NCBI GenBank assembly: GCA_025356595.1
Contig: JANXSQ010000332.1
Coordinates: 1-52,415, forward strand
From: Janthinobacterium sp.
GTDB taxonomy: Bacteria > Pseudomonadota > Gammaproteobacteria > Burkholderiales > Burkholderiaceae_D
Length of the DNA: 52,415 bases
Direction: 5' to 3'
How positions within the stretch are numbered: position 1 is the stretch's first letter; the number at the start of each line of letters is the position of its first letter. The translations under genes were made by a program, and so were the position numbers. A model generated the notes under the pieces. The model had not been told where the DNA came from, searched no databases, and saw only the letters and a list, made by a program, of their open reading frames with translations. This document shows, piece by piece, positions 37,173-47,066 of this stretch.

Positions 37173-40100
37173 GCCGCCACGGCCGTTGTCGCTTCCGACA
37201 GGGCCCACACGTCCAGCATCGCCTGCTCCAGGTCGGCCGCCGGCGCGTAGCCGGACAGGCCCAGCGCGTTGGTCACCACTTCGACCGCCGCGCCGGCGTC
37301 GCCGCCGCCGGCCGCGCGTTCCAGCACCTGGGTCAGCAGGCGCTGTTGCGTGCGGCGCAGGGCGTGCTGCGCGTAGTTGCGCAACTGCTCCTGCGACTTG
37401 CTGGTCGGGACCAGCTTCAGGCCGCGCTCCAGCGTGTCGATGCCGGCCTGGCCGCGCAGCGCCATCCCCACCTGCAGGAAGGCCGCCAGGTCCATGCCGG
37501 CCGGACGCGTCACCGACAGCGCCGCGAAGACGAAGGTCGCCACCGCCTCGATGGCGTCGACCGCGTTCCAGGCCTGCGCGAAGGCCGGACGCAGCGCCGG
37601 CGTCAGGTCCGCGTCCGACTGGCCGTCGGCGCGCATCAGTTGCTGCACGGTGGACGGCAGGCTGAAGAGACGGGTCAGTTCGTCGACCCCGCCGGCGCTG
37701 CGCAGTTGTTCGGCGGGCACCGACAACACGCCCTCGATCATGGCTTTTTGCAGCACGCGGGTGCGCGCGTCGACCTTGATCGAGACGGCGCGCGGCACGT
37801 TCAGGGCGTCGGCGTCGAGCGCCGCGAAGACCGGCGCCAGGTTCAGCGCCGACCATGCCTGGCCCCACGCCAGGATGACGTCGGCCTCGGCCGCCGCGTG
37901 TTCCACGGCGAGGTCGCGCAACATCAGGGGACCGCAGCGGTTGACCGCCTCGTTGGCCAGCACCGTGGCCAGGATGGCGTTCGCCAGCGGATGGTCCAGC
38001 GCGCCGCGGGTGGCCACCAGCAGGGCCGGGAAGTAGGGTTTCAGGATAGGCTCGGCCCAGCTGGCCTGCGTCAGCGGCAGGGCCGACAGGATGCGCTTGA
38101 AGCGGTTCTTCACGTTGGCGATGACGACCGCCAGTTCCGGCGTCGTCAGGCCGCGCCCGTCGGCCTTGCGGCGCGCCAGTTCGGCCACCGTCGGCAGTTG
38201 CTCCAGTTCGCGCGACAGGGCGCCCTCCTCCTCCAGGCTGGCGATCAGGGCGGCGTAACCGTCCTGCACCGCGGCCTCGGTCTGCGCCTGCAGCTCGCGC
38301 ACCAGCAACTGCGTCTGCAGCGTGTTGTCGCGCAGGACCAGGCGTTCGATGTCGTCGGTCATGTCGAACAGCACGCGGTTGCGGTCGGCCGCGCTGAGCT
38401 GGCCGGCGTTGACCTCCACGTCCAGCCAGATCTTCGCGTTCACCTCATGGTCGGAGCAATCCACGCCGGCCGAGTTGTCGATCGCGTCGGTGAAGATGCG
38501 TCCGCCCGCCAGCGCGAATTCGATGCGCCCCGACTGGGTCGCGCCCAGGTTGCCGCCCTCGGCGACGACCTTCGCGCGCATCTGGTTGCCGTCGACGCGG
38601 ATGTTGTCGTTGGCCCTGTCCTTCACCTGCGCGTGGCTCTCGGTGGAGGCCTTGATGTAGGTGCCGATGCCGCCGTTGTAGAACAGGTCGACCGGCGCCA
38701 GCAGGATGCGGTGCATCAGCTCTTCCGGCGCCAGCGCCGTTTCCTCGATGTCGAGGGCGGCGCGGATCTGCGGCGACAGCTCGATCGAGCGGGCGCTGCG
38801 CGGGTACACGCCGCCGCCGGCCGAGATCAAGTCCTTGTTGTAGTCTTCCCAGGTCGAACGGGGCAGCACGAACATGCGCGCCCGCTCCTCGAACGAGACG
38901 GCGACGTCGGGCGTCGGATCGAGGAAGATGTGGCGATGGTCGAAGGCGGCCAGCACCTTCAGCTGGCGCGACAGCAGCACGCCGTTGCCGAACACGTCGC
39001 CCGACATGTCGCCCACGCCGACCATGCTGATCGGGGTGGTGTTCAGGTCATGGTCCATCTCGTAGAAGTGGCGCTTGACCGCTTCGAACGCGCCCTTCGC
39101 GGTGATCCCCATTTTCTTGTGGTCGTAGCCGTTCGAGCCGCCCGAGGCGAAGGCGTCGCCCAGCCAGAAGCCGCGCGCCACGGCGATGCCGTTGGCGATG
39201 TCGGAGAAGGTCGCGGTGCCCTTGTCGGCCGCCACCACCAGGTAGGGATCGGCGGCGTCGTAGCAGACCGTGTCGAGCGGCGCGACGATGTTGCCCAGCA
39301 CGCGGTTGTCGGTCATTTCCAGCAGGCTGGCGATGAACAGGCGGTACACCGCTTCGCCTTCGGCCGCGACGGTTTCACGCACCGCGTCCTTGGGCATCAT
39401 CTTGCACACGAAGCCGCCCTTGGCGCCGGCCGGCACGATAACGGCGTTCTTCACCATCTGCGCCTTGACCAGGCCGAGCACCTCGGTGCGGTAATCCTCC
39501 ATGCGGTCGGACCAGCGCAGGCCGCCGCGGGCGACCGGGCCGCCGCGCAGGTGCAGGCCCTCGAAGCGGCGCGAGAAGACGAAGATCTCGCGGTAGGGCC
39601 GCGGCTCCGGCACCAGCGCCAGCGTGCTGGTGTCGAACTTGAAGATGATCTTGTCGCCCTGCTGGCCGTTCTGGAAGTAGTTGGTGCGCAGCGTGGCCAG
39701 CACCAGGTCGACCAGCGCGCCGAGGATTTCCTCGCTGTCGGCGTGGTTCACCTGGGCCAGTTGGCTCTTCAGCAGTTGCAGCTCGGCCTGCGCCTCGGCG
39801 TGCTGCGCGCCGCTCAGGCTCGGGTCGAAGCGGCGCAGGAAGGCGTCCACCAGTTGCTTCACGCGGGCCGGCTGCTTGCGCAGGCAATCGGCCACGTAGC
39901 GCACCGAGAAGCGGCTGCCGGTCTGGCGCCAGTAACTCATGTAGGCGCGCACCAATTGCACTTCGCGCGCGCTCAGGCCGCCCTCGATGACCAGGCCGTT
40001 CAGGCGGCCGTCCTCGGCGTCGTTGTTGAACAATTGCGTGAACAGCTCCTGGGCCACGCCGACCACGGCCGGCTGCGCCAGTTTCGCGGCGCTGGCGGCG

Positions 40101-41875
40101 TCCACCGTCAGGCTGGTGACGAAGTGGCGCTTGCCGTCGGCGGCGTTGAGCGAATGGGCTTGCTCGCGGTCGATGGCGACGCCGGCGTTGTGCAGCGCCG
40201 GCAGGATGGTCGACAGCGACGGCACCCGGTCCACCGAGTACAGGCGGATGGTGGTGACGTCGCCCACTTCGACGCGCACGGCGACGCGGCTCGGATCGGT
40301 GTTGCGCAGGATCGCGCCGAGGTCGCGGAAGGCGACCGCCGGGGCGGTCGCGGCGACGTAGTCAAGCGGCAGGCTGGCGCCCAGCTTGCGCAGGTTGGCG
40401 CGCATCGGGATGTCGAAGACGGCGTCGGCCAGGGCGGCGAAGCCGCTGTGCCAGCCGTCCAGCACCGCCAGCAGCGGCTGCTGGATGTCCGTTTCCAGGT
40501 CGAGCGGGTAGCGCGCCGCGTGGGCGATCAGGTACAGGCGCGCCAGCGGGCCGTCGGCGACCAGGGTCTGCGAACTGACGTGGGTGGCGCCGGAACTCGC
40601 TTGCAGGGCCTTGGCCAGCGCGGCGGCGACGCTGGCGCTGTAGCGTTCGCGCGGCAGGTAGACCAGCACGTTCAGGTGGCGGGCGTAGACGTCGCGCCGC
40701 GCGAAGACCTTGGTGCGCGGCTGCTTGTACAGGGAAACAACCGAGCCGCACACCTGCGCCAACCATTCCAGGTCGGCCTCCAGCGCTTCGGTGCGCGGCA
40801 GGGAGTCGAGGATCTCGCGGAATTTCTCGGCGCGGAAGCCCTGCTGGCGCACGCCGGCCAGGCTCAGCACCTCGGCCACGCGGCCGCGCGCGAACGGCAG
40901 GCTGGCCAGCGGGCTGGCCGTGGCGGCGCGGGTGAACAGGCCGACCAGGCAATGCTCGCCGAGGATCGCGCCCTGCGCGTCGGTGTGGCGCACGCCGATG
41001 AAGTCGAGCTGCGAATCGCGGTGCAGCGTGCCGGCCACGTCGGCCTTGACGATGGACAGGGTCGAGGCGCGCTTGGCCAGGGTGTCGAAGTCGCCCGGGA
41101 TGTTGGCCAGGCAGGTGCCGTAGATCGGATGGCTGGTGTCCTGCAGCACGCCGATGCGGCTCGGAATGTCGCGCTCCAGCTCGCGCACGCCCGGCTTGAC
41201 GCTGTAGTAGGCGTAGCCGAAGAGCTCGAAACCGTCGCCCTTGACCCACTCCAGGAAGGCCGCCACTTCGGCGCCCTCGGCGCCGTGGCCGGCGGCGTCG
41301 CGCGCCATGGCGCCGAGGCGCTCGGCCATGGCGGCGCTGTCGCGGCGCACCACGGCGGCGTCGCGCGCCACCATCTCCAGCGCGGCGACCAGGGCGGCCA
41401 GTTCGCCGGCCTCCAGGTCTTCGGCCAGCAGGCACAGGACATACGATTCCTGCGGGTCGCCGGCCTGGCCGACCGCGACGGCGGCGCCGGCGGCGTCGCG
41501 GCGCACGGCCAGCACGGCATTCATCACGCCGCGCACGTTGACGTGCTGCTTGCGCATCGCCATCACGATCGAATCGACCAGATACGGCATGTCGTCATTC
41601 AGGATCAGCAGGGCCGTCGCCTTGCCGCCGCGCCCGTCGGCGTAGCGCAGCGCGGCGATCTGGCAGGCGGCGCCGGCGCGCTTGGCGGCCTGCGCGAAGC
41701 CCTCCCACAGGACCGGCGCCAGGCTGTCGGGCGCGATGTCGGACAGGTCTTCCTCGTCGAGGGAGCCGAGCCAGGCGCTGATCAGCGCCGCGACCTGGCC
41801 GCCGTCGGCGGAGGGCTTGCTGGCGTTGACCAGATCAAGGGTTTGAGTACGCAAATCTTGTGGCATCTGTTTCAT
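37169..41875 (-). CDS. gdhB: NAD-dependent glutamate dehydrogenase (large, Bac_GDH type)
   Basis: This 1568-residue enzyme converts glutamate and NAD+ to 2-oxoglutarate, ammonium and NADH. It has the domain order of the about 1600-residue GDH class: regulatory N-terminal domains (about 1-680, including LLAEDLEAGEL and VLVYLPRERYSA), the dehydrogenase core (about 700-1200) with RGGPVARGGLRWSDR and MVKNAVIVPAGAKGGFVCK, and a C-terminal helical region. The start at 41875 has CGGAG upstream; an extension to 41935 does not. In Pseudomonas aeruginosa the homologous gdhB is arginine-inducible. Here the gene sits inside the arginine block between astB and astE. Confidence 0.95.
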   Translation of the reverse strand: MKQMPQDLRTQTLDLVNASKPSADGGQVAALISAWLGSLDEEDLSDIAPDSLAPVLWEGFAQAAKRAGAACQIAALRYADGRGGKATALLILNDDMPYLVDSIVMAMRKQHVNVRGVMNAVLAVRRDAAGAAVAVGQAGDPQESYVLCLLAEDLEAGELAALVAALEMVARDAAVVRRDSAAMAERLGAMARDAAGHGAEGAEVAAFLEWVKGDGFELFGYAYYSVKPGVRELERDIPSRIGVLQDTSHPIYGTCLANIPGDFDTLAKRASTLSIVKADVAGTLHRDSQLDFIGVRHTDAQGAILGEHCLVGLFTRAATASPLASLPFARGRVAEVLSLAGVRQQGFRAEKFREILDSLPRTEALEADLEWLAQVCGSVVSLYKQPRTKVFARRDVYARHLNVLVYLPRERYSASVAAALAKALQASSGATHVSSQTLVADGPLARLYLIAHAARYPLDLETDIQQPLLAVLDGWHSGFAALADAVFDIPMRANLRKLGASLPLDYVAATAPAVAFRDLGAILRNTDPSRVAVRVEVGDVTTIRLYSVDRVPSLSTILPALHNAGVAIDREQAHSLNAADGKRHFVTSLTVDAASAAKLAQPAVVGVAQELFTQLFNNDAEDGRLNGLVIEGGLSAREVQLVRAYMSYWRQTGSRFSVRYVADCLRKQPARVKQLVDAFLRRFDPSLSGAQHAEAQAELQLLKSQLAQVNHADSEEILGALVDLVLATLRTNYFQNGQQGDKIIFKFDTSTLALVPEPRPYREIFVFSRRFEGLHLRGGPVARGGLRWSDRMEDYRTEVLGLVKAQMVKNAVIVPAGAKGGFVCKMMPKDAVRETVAAEGEAVYRLFIASLLEMTDNRVLGNIVAPLDTVCYDAADPYLVVAADKGTATFSDIANGIAVARGFWLGDAFASGGSNGYDHKKMGITAKGAFEAVKRHFYEMDHDLNTTPISMVGVGDMSGDVFGNGVLLSRQLKVLAAFDHRHIFLDPTPDVAVSFEERARMFVLPRSTWEDYNKDLISAGGGVYPRSARSIELSPQIRAALDIEETALAPEELMHRILLAPVDLFYNGGIGTYIKASTESHAQVKDRANDNIRVDGNQMRAKVVAEGGNLGATQSGRIEFALAGGRIFTDAIDNSAGVDCSDHEVNAKIWLDVEVNAGQLSAADRNRVLFDMTDDIERLVLRDNTLQTQLLVRELQAQTEAAVQDGYAALIASLEEEGALSRELEQLPTVAELARRKADGRGLTTPELAVVIANVKNRFKRILSALPLTQASWAEPILKPYFPALLVATRGALDHPLANAILATVLANEAVNRCGPLMLRDLAVEHAAAEADVILAWGQAWSALNLAPVFAALDADALNVPRAVSIKVDARTRVLQKAMIEGVLSVPAEQLRSAGGVDELTRLFSLPSTVQQLMRADGQSDADLTPALRPAFAQAWNAVDAIEAVATFVFAALSVTRPAGMDLAAFLQVGMALRGQAGIDTLERGLKLVPTSKSQEQLRNYAQHALRRTQQRLLTQVLERAAGGGDAGAAVEVVTNALGLSGYAPAADLEQAMLDVWALSEATTAVAA

Positions 41876-41928
41876 CTTGCATCTCCGTTGCGGTAATGTG
41901 AATTCCGTCGCTGCCGTTCCTGCTTGTG

Positions 41929-41939
41929 GCGACACGACA
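41929..41939 (-). promoter_or_regulatory. Possible ArgR half-site upstream of gdhB
   Basis: On the minus strand overlapping TGTCGT and TGTCGC (41939-41929) lie about 60 bp before the gdhB ATG, and TGTCGT is followed by eight bases and AA. This resembles one half of the Pseudomonas ArgR site; a second half-site at the expected distance was not found. Confidence 0.3.
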
Positions 41940-42019
41940 ACGACGTGTCAAAAGACGGCGGGTAAGCCGTCCAAATTATCTCTTCCGTTGCCGGAAGCCG
42001 TCTCCATCCATCGATCTGA

Positions 42020-42042
42020 ATCCGCGGCGCCTCGCCGCGGAT
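42020..42042. repeat. Hairpin between astB and gdhB
   Basis: ATCCGCGGC (42020-42028) pairs perfectly with GCCGCGGAT (42034-42042) over a 5-nt loop in the 218-bp gap. No U-tract follows on the minus strand. It may partly separate astB and gdhB transcription. Confidence 0.5.
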
Positions 42043-42093
42043 CGCCAAAATCCTGTGCCTGCCTATCCCGCCCGCCTGCGCGCGGCGGTCCCG

Positions 42094-43434
42094 CTACAAA
42101 TCGTACAATCCCGGCAGATTGAGGATGGTCGTCAATTCCTCAAGCGCCGTGTGGATTTCCAGCGCCAGCGCCGGATCGGCCAGGTCGCTCGGTTCGAGCC
42201 GGTCGCGGTAGTGCTTCCCGACCCAGGCGCATAGCGTATGGTACAGCGCCTCGGTCATCACGACGCCCTGGTGCATGCCGTTCGCCTCGTCGTCGGTGAG
42301 CGCCACGCGCAAGCGCAGGCAGGCCGGCCCGCCGCCGTTGCGCATGCTCTGGCGCAGGTCGAAATGAATCAGCTCGTCGACCGGGCCGCCGCTGGCCACC
42401 AACTCGGCCAGGTAGCGCGCCACGGCCTGGTTTTCCCGGCATTCCTGCGGGATCACCAGGGCCATCCTGCCGTCCGCCTTGGACAGCAACTGGCTGTTGA
42501 ACAGATAGCTCTTGACGGCGTCGGCCACCGGCACCTGGCCGCTGTCGACGCGCAGCGCGCTCAGCTCGGCGCCGACGCCGGCCATGGCGCGGCGCAGCTG
42601 GTCCAGGCCGGCCAGTTCGTCGGCGAAGGCCTGCTCGTGGTAGAACAGCACGTTGCCGTTGCCGACCGCGATGACGTCGTTGTGGAACACGCCCTGGTCG
42701 ATGACGTCCGGGTTCTGCTGCAGGTAGACGGTGCGCGCCGGCTTCAGGCCGTGCAGGCGCGCCACCGCCTGCGACGCCTCCAGGCTCTGGCGCGCCGGAT
42801 AGCGCGCCGGGGCCGGCGCGTTGGCGTCGAATTCGCTGCGTCCGTAGACGAACATCTCCACCGCGTGGGCGCCGTGCTTGGCGCACAGGCGCGTGTGGTT
42901 GGCGGCGCCCTCGTCGCCGAAGGCCGGCGTGGCCGGCAGCGCGTCGTGCACGGCGAAGCGGCGCTCGTCGTGGAAGATCGCGCGCAGGGTGCGCGCCGAC
43001 TGCGCGTGCTCGAAGGCGCGGTGCAGCTTGTTGTTCAGGTTCGCGGCGGTGAAGTGGACGCGGCCGTCGTCGCTGTCGGCCGAGGGGCTGACGGTGGCGG
43101 CGTTGGCGGTCCACATCGGCGAGGCCGAGTAGGCGCAGGCCAGGATCACCGGCGCTTCCTTGTAGGCGCGCGCCAGCACGTCGGCGTCGCTGCCGGTGAA
43201 GCCGATGCCGCGCAGCAGGCGGAAGTTGGGCCGGTCCTGCGGCGGCAGCAGCGCCTGGGCGAAGCCGCGCGCGGCCAGCGCGCGCATCTTCTCCAGCCCC
43301 TGCAGTGCGGCCTGCTTGGGGTTCGAGGCGCTCTTCACGTTGCTGAAGGAGGCCACGTTGCCGAAGGACAGGCCGGCGTAGTTGTGCGAGGGGCCGACCA
43401 GACCGTCGAAGTTGTATTCGCGTGCGTCGTGCAT
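42094..43434 (-). CDS. astB: N-succinylarginine dihydrolase
   Basis: This 446-residue enzyme of the amidinotransferase superfamily hydrolyses N2-succinylarginine to succinylornithine, CO2 and two ammonium. It opens with the AstB sequence [42 protein letters not shown] carries the catalytic His, and [13 protein letters not shown] the nucleophilic Cys372. The length equals E. coli AstB. AAGGAG precedes the ATG, 9 bp after the astD stop. It is followed by a 218-bp gap before gdhB. Confidence 0.97.
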   Translation of the reverse strand: MHDAREYNFDGLVGPSHNYAGLSFGNVASFSNVKSASNPKQAALQGLEKMRALAARGFAQALLPPQDRPNFRLLRGIGFTGSDADVLARAYKEAPVILACAYSASPMWTANAATVSPSADSDDGRVHFTAANLNNKLHRAFEHAQSARTLRAIFHDERRFAVHDALPATPAFGDEGAANHTRLCAKHGAHAVEMFVYGRSEFDANAPAPARYPARQSLEASQAVARLHGLKPARTVYLQQNPDVIDQGVFHNDVIAVGNGNVLFYHEQAFADELAGLDQLRRAMAGVGAELSALRVDSGQVPVADAVKSYLFNSQLLSKADGRMALVIPQECRENQAVARYLAELVASGGPVDELIHFDLRQSMRNGGGPACLRLRVALTDDEANGMHQGVVMTEALYHTLCAWVGKHYRDRLEPSDLADPALALEIHTALEELTTILNLPGLYDL

Positions 43435-43443
43435 GTGCGCTCC

Positions 43444-44913
43444 TTAGAAGGTCAGGCCGGGCGAGAGCTTGGCCGGCATTTCCAATACGCTGTTTTCGAT
43501 CGATGCCACCGGGTAGGCGCAGTAATCGGCCGCATAGTATGCGCTAGGACGGTGGTTGCCCGATTTTCCCACGCCGCCGAAGGGCGCCGTGCTGGCCGCG
43601 CCGGTGGTCGGACGGTTCCAGTTGACGATGCCGGCGCGCGCGCGCAGCAGGAAGCTTTGCCACAGCGCCGGGTCGTCCGAGAGCAGGCCGGCGGCCAGGC
43701 CGAACTCGGTGGCGTTGGCCACTTTCACGGCGGCGTCGAAGTCCGCCACGCGGATCACCTGCAGCAGGGGACCGAACCATTCCTCGTCCGGGATGCCCCG
43801 GGCGTCGGTGACGTCGACGATGCCGGCCGAGACGAAGCCGCTGGCCGCGTCCAGGTGCCGCATCTGCAGCAGCGTCGTGCCGCCCTTGGCGACCATGGCG
43901 GCCTGCGCCTGCACCAGGCGCGCCGCCACGGCGGCCGACACCACCGGCCCCATGAAGGGTTGCGGCTGGGCGTCGGAGGCGCCGATCAGCAGCTTGTCGG
44001 CCACTTCGACCAGGCGGGCGATGAAGGCTTGCCCGGCCGGCGTGTCCTGCACCACCAGGCGGCGCGCGCAGGTGCAGCGCTGGCCGGCCGAGACGAAGGC
44101 GGAGAAGATCGCGTGGTGCACGGCGGCGTCGAGATCCTTGACGTCCCACACCACCAGGGCGTTGTTGCCGCCCATTTCCAGCGCCAGCATCTTACCCGGC
44201 TGGCCGCCGAACTGGCGGTGCAGGCTGATGCCGGTCTGGCAGCTGCCGGTGAACAGCACGCCGTCCAGCTCGGCGCTCTGGCCCAGCGCGACGCCGGTCT
44301 CGCGCCCGCCGTTGACGAGGTTGATGACCCCCTTAGGCAGGCCGGCGCGCTGCCACAGTTGCACGGTCTTGATGGCCGTGCGCGGCGCGTATTCGCTGGG
44401 CTTGAAGACGATGCTGTTGCCGGCGATGAGGGCCGGCACGATGTGGCCGTTGGGCAGGTGGCCGGGAAAGTTGTAGGGGCCGAAGACGCCGAACACGCCG
44501 TGCGGACGGTGGCGCAGCACGGCGTCGCCGTCGGCGATCTTGCTGTGCGCCTGGCCGGTGCGGGCGGCGTAGGACTGCACCGAGATGTCCACCTTGTTGG
44601 CCATCGTCGCCACTTCGGTGCGCGACTCCCACAAGGGCTTGCCGACCTCCTCGGAGATCAACAGCGCCAGCTCCTCGGCGTCCTCCTTGAGCAGGTCGCG
44701 GAAGCGCGCGCAGACGGCGATGCGCTCCTCCAGCGGACGCGCGGCCCAGCCCTCGAAGGCGGCGCGCGCGGCGGCGCAGGCCTGCGCCACGTCGGCGGGC
44801 GTGGCCTGCCGGCTGGACCAGGTCTGGCGGCCGCTGGCCGGATCGATCGTCACCAGTTCGGCGCCGCCGCCGGCGAGCCACTCGCCGTTGATGAAGTTGG
44901 ATGGGTTAGACAT
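43444..44913 (-). CDS. astD: Succinylglutamate-semialdehyde dehydrogenase
   Basis: This 489-residue NAD-dependent aldehyde dehydrogenase oxidises succinylglutamate semialdehyde to succinylglutamate. Visible elements are FGPYNFPGHLPNGHIVPAL, the catalytic Glu in ALEMGGNNAL, and the catalytic Cys280 in SAGQRCTCARR. The QSAELDGVLFTGSCQTG loop binds NAD. It overlaps the aruG stop by 8 bp, and its ribosome-binding site (GAGGAAG) lies inside aruG. It is an ordinary full-length AstD. Confidence 0.96.
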   Translation of the reverse strand: MSNPSNFINGEWLAGGGAELVTIDPASGRQTWSSRQATPADVAQACAAARAAFEGWAARPLEERIAVCARFRDLLKEDAEELALLISEEVGKPLWESRTEVATMANKVDISVQSYAARTGQAHSKIADGDAVLRHRPHGVFGVFGPYNFPGHLPNGHIVPALIAGNSIVFKPSEYAPRTAIKTVQLWQRAGLPKGVINLVNGGRETGVALGQSAELDGVLFTGSCQTGISLHRQFGGQPGKMLALEMGGNNALVVWDVKDLDAAVHHAIFSAFVSAGQRCTCARRLVVQDTPAGQAFIARLVEVADKLLIGASDAQPQPFMGPVVSAAVAARLVQAQAAMVAKGGTTLLQMRHLDAASGFVSAGIVDVTDARGIPDEEWFGPLLQVIRVADFDAAVKVANATEFGLAAGLLSDDPALWQSFLLRARAGIVNWNRPTTGAASTAPFGGVGKSGNHRPSAYYAADYCAYPVASIENSVLEMPAKLSPGLTF

Positions 44914-45958
44914 GGGGATTCTTCCTCAGGTTGAGTGACAGGGTGCGCACCGCCTCGCCGGCGTGCACGCGCAGCAGTGCTTGTTCCGCTTCCGGCAGGG
45001 CGATCTTGCCGCCGACCGGATTGGCCGCCGTGACGATCATGCGGAAGTCGCGCAGATTCGTGTTCGAGACCAGGTAGGGCTCGGCCTCGGCCGGCGCGCC
45101 GCAGGCGTCGGCGGCGGCGTCCGGGTCCAGCGTGCTGAGCGTGCTGTCGCGCATCGCGCGCAGTTCCGAGACGCGCGCCTGCAGCACCGGGCCGGCGTCG
45201 AAGATGTCGACGTAACCCTCGAAATACAGGCCTTCCTGCTCCAGCAGGCGGCGCGCCGGCGCGGTGCTCAGGTGGACCTTGCCGATCACCTCCTGGGCCG
45301 CTTCCGGCAGGTAGGCGACGTACAGGGGCTGGCGCGGCATCAGCTCGGCGATGAAGGATTTCTTGCCCAGGCTGGTCAGATCGTCGACGTGGTCGAAATT
45401 CATCTTGAAGAAATGCCGGCCCAGGCCCTCGTAGAAGGGCGAGCTGCCGTCCGGCGCCTGGTAGCCGCGCATCTCGGCGATCAGCTTTTCGGTGAACAGC
45501 TGCGGGAACTGGGCGATGAACAGGAAGCGGCTCTTCGAGAGCAGCTTGCCGTTGGTGCCGCTGCGATAGTCCGGATGCAGGAACAGCGAGCACAGTTCGG
45601 TGCTGCCGGTCAGGTCGTTCGACAGGTACAGCGTCTCCATGCGCGTGAAGACGCCCAGCTCGCGGCTCGAATGCACCAGCGTGCCGATGCGGTAGTTGTA
45701 GAAGGGCTCCTCCAGCCCGACCGCGCCCTTGATCGCGCACACGCCCGCCAGGCGGCCCGTGTCGGTGTCCTCCATGACGAACATATAGTCGCGCTGGGCC
45801 ACCGGGATGCTCTCGGCGAAGGAGGCGCAGGCGATCGCCAGGCGGTCGCCCAGCATCTTCATGTCCGGCTTCAGGGTGGTCATGCCGGTGCCGACCTGGC
45901 TGGCCAGGCCGTACAGGGCGTCCAGGTCGTTCTCGTTGATTGCGCGTACCACTAGCAT
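44906..45958 (-). CDS. aruG: Arginine N-succinyltransferase, AruG-type subunit
   Basis: This 350-residue AstA-family protein transfers succinyl from succinyl-CoA to the alpha-amino group of arginine, committing it to the AST pathway. LVVRAINENDLDALYGLA opens the GNAT-like fold. TELCSLFLHPDYRSGTNGKLLSKSRFLF is the CoA-site region, and MNFDHVDDLTSLGKKSFIAELMPRQPLYV is highly characteristic. Together with the upstream aruF it should form the heteromeric enzyme known from Pseudomonas, whereas E. coli has a single AstA. It starts 13 bp after aruF and overlaps astD by 8 bp. Confidence 0.94.
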   Translation of the reverse strand: MLVVRAINENDLDALYGLASQVGTGMTTLKPDMKMLGDRLAIACASFAESIPVAQRDYMFVMEDTDTGRLAGVCAIKGAVGLEEPFYNYRIGTLVHSSRELGVFTRMETLYLSNDLTGSTELCSLFLHPDYRSGTNGKLLSKSRFLFIAQFPQLFTEKLIAEMRGYQAPDGSSPFYEGLGRHFFKMNFDHVDDLTSLGKKSFIAELMPRQPLYVAYLPEAAQEVIGKVHLSTAPARRLLEQEGLYFEGYVDIFDAGPVLQARVSELRAMRDSTLSTLDPDAAADACGAPAEAEPYLVSNTNLRDFRMIVTAANPVGGKIALPEAEQALLRVHAGEAVRTLSLNLRKNPHV

Positions 45959-45971
45959 AAAATTCTCACTC

Positions 45972-47003
45972 TCAGATTCTGACGCAGATCACGTTGGCGC
46001 CGGGCGCCACCTGCAGCGCCTCCAGCACCTCTTTCGGCAGGCCTATCGTCTCGCCGGCCTCCAGCGCGTCGCAGGCGAAGGTGACGGCGCGGAAGTTCTG
46101 CTCGACGCCGGAGGCGACCGCGTAGTTCACCTTCAAGCCGCTGCGGCTGGCCGCGCCGCCCTCGACGACGCGGCGCGTCATCGAACCGCTGAAGGAGCGC
46201 AGCGAATTCTTGTGGGCCTGCAGGATGGGCCCGCCGTCGAAGATGTCGATGTAGTCGTCGGCCTCGAAGCCCTCCTCCGTCAGCAGGTTGAAGGCCAGTT
46301 CGCCGCTCGGGTGGATCTGCCCCATGGCCGCCTGGGCGTCGCCCGGCAGCAGCGGCACGTAGACCGGATAGTGCGGCATCAGCTCGACGATCAGGGTGCG
46401 GTTGCGGGCGCCGCCGATGACGCGCTCGGCGTCGAGGAAATCCATCTGGAAGAATTTACGGCCCAGCGCGTCCCAGAACGGCGACTGGCCGTCGGCGTCG
46501 GTGATACCGGCCAGCGGCACGAAGAAACGGTCGCCGAAACGGTGCGGCGCCAGCACGGCGAACAGCAGGCGGGCGCGCGACAGCAGGGCCGCCTCCAGGC
46601 CGGCCTGGGCCATATTGCTGATGAAGAAACCGGACAATTGCGAGTACGCCGTCAGCTCCGAACACAGGGTCAGCGCGTGCACGCTGTGGCTGATGTTGAG
46701 GTCGCGCGAAACCTGCTGGATGACGTCGTTGCGGAAGGAGAAATAGGTGCCGTTGGAGCCGGCCGAGGCGAAGATCGCGGCGGTGCCGGCGATGCTCCGG
46801 TCCTCGCTGGACTCCATCACGAAGAGATACGACTCCTCGCTGGGAATGTCGACATGGGCGGCGAAGGAGGCGATGGAGCGCTCCACCGAGGCGGCGATTT
46901 TCTCGCGCGTTTTGGGCAGGGTGTGGACCCCCGGCATGGTCACGGCGGCCAGCGCTTCCAGAGCCGCGATATCCGCGAGTTCTACCGGACGGACAACATA
47001 CAT
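45972..47003 (-). CDS. aruF: Arginine/ornithine N-succinyltransferase, AruF-type subunit
   Basis: This 343-residue AstA-family paralogue of the next gene starts MYVVRPVELADIAALEALA. It carries LTLCSELTAYSQLSGFFISN and MDFLDAERVIGGARNRTLIVELMPHYPVYV, in the same positions as in aruG. In Pseudomonas AruF is the alpha subunit of the enzyme that succinylates arginine or ornithine. GGGAG precedes the ATG. The gene lies between astC and aruG; a small hairpin occupies the 63-bp gap after astC. Confidence 0.94.
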   Translation of the reverse strand: MYVVRPVELADIAALEALAAVTMPGVHTLPKTREKIAASVERSIASFAAHVDIPSEESYLFVMESSEDRSIAGTAAIFASAGSNGTYFSFRNDVIQQVSRDLNISHSVHALTLCSELTAYSQLSGFFISNMAQAGLEAALLSRARLLFAVLAPHRFGDRFFVPLAGITDADGQSPFWDALGRKFFQMDFLDAERVIGGARNRTLIVELMPHYPVYVPLLPGDAQAAMGQIHPSGELAFNLLTEEGFEADDYIDIFDGGPILQAHKNSLRSFSGSMTRRVVEGGAASRSGLKVNYAVASGVEQNFRAVTFACDALEAGETIGLPKEVLEALQVAPGANVICVRI

Positions 47004-47023
47004 GTGTACTCCCTAAAATGCTT

Positions 47024-47049
47024 GGGCCCGGTGCGGTTGCGCCGGGCCC
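47024..47049. repeat. Hairpin in the astC-aruF gap
   Basis: GGGCCCGG (47024-47031) pairs perfectly with CCGGGCCC (47042-47049) over a 10-nt loop between the astC stop and the aruF start. It may stabilise the astC part of the mRNA or lower expression of the following genes. Confidence 0.5.
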
Positions 47050-47066
47050 GTGATGCGGCTGCCTTG

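Noticed and set aside
37154-41896. A 1580-codon plus-strand open frame opposite gdhB
   Set aside because: It is the antisense shadow of gdhB caused by high GC third positions. Its translation is Arg/Gln/Ala/His-rich low complexity without any domain.
42238-44934. 898-codon plus-strand frame opposite astB and astD
   Set aside because: Antisense of two well-identified enzymes; no recognisable protein.
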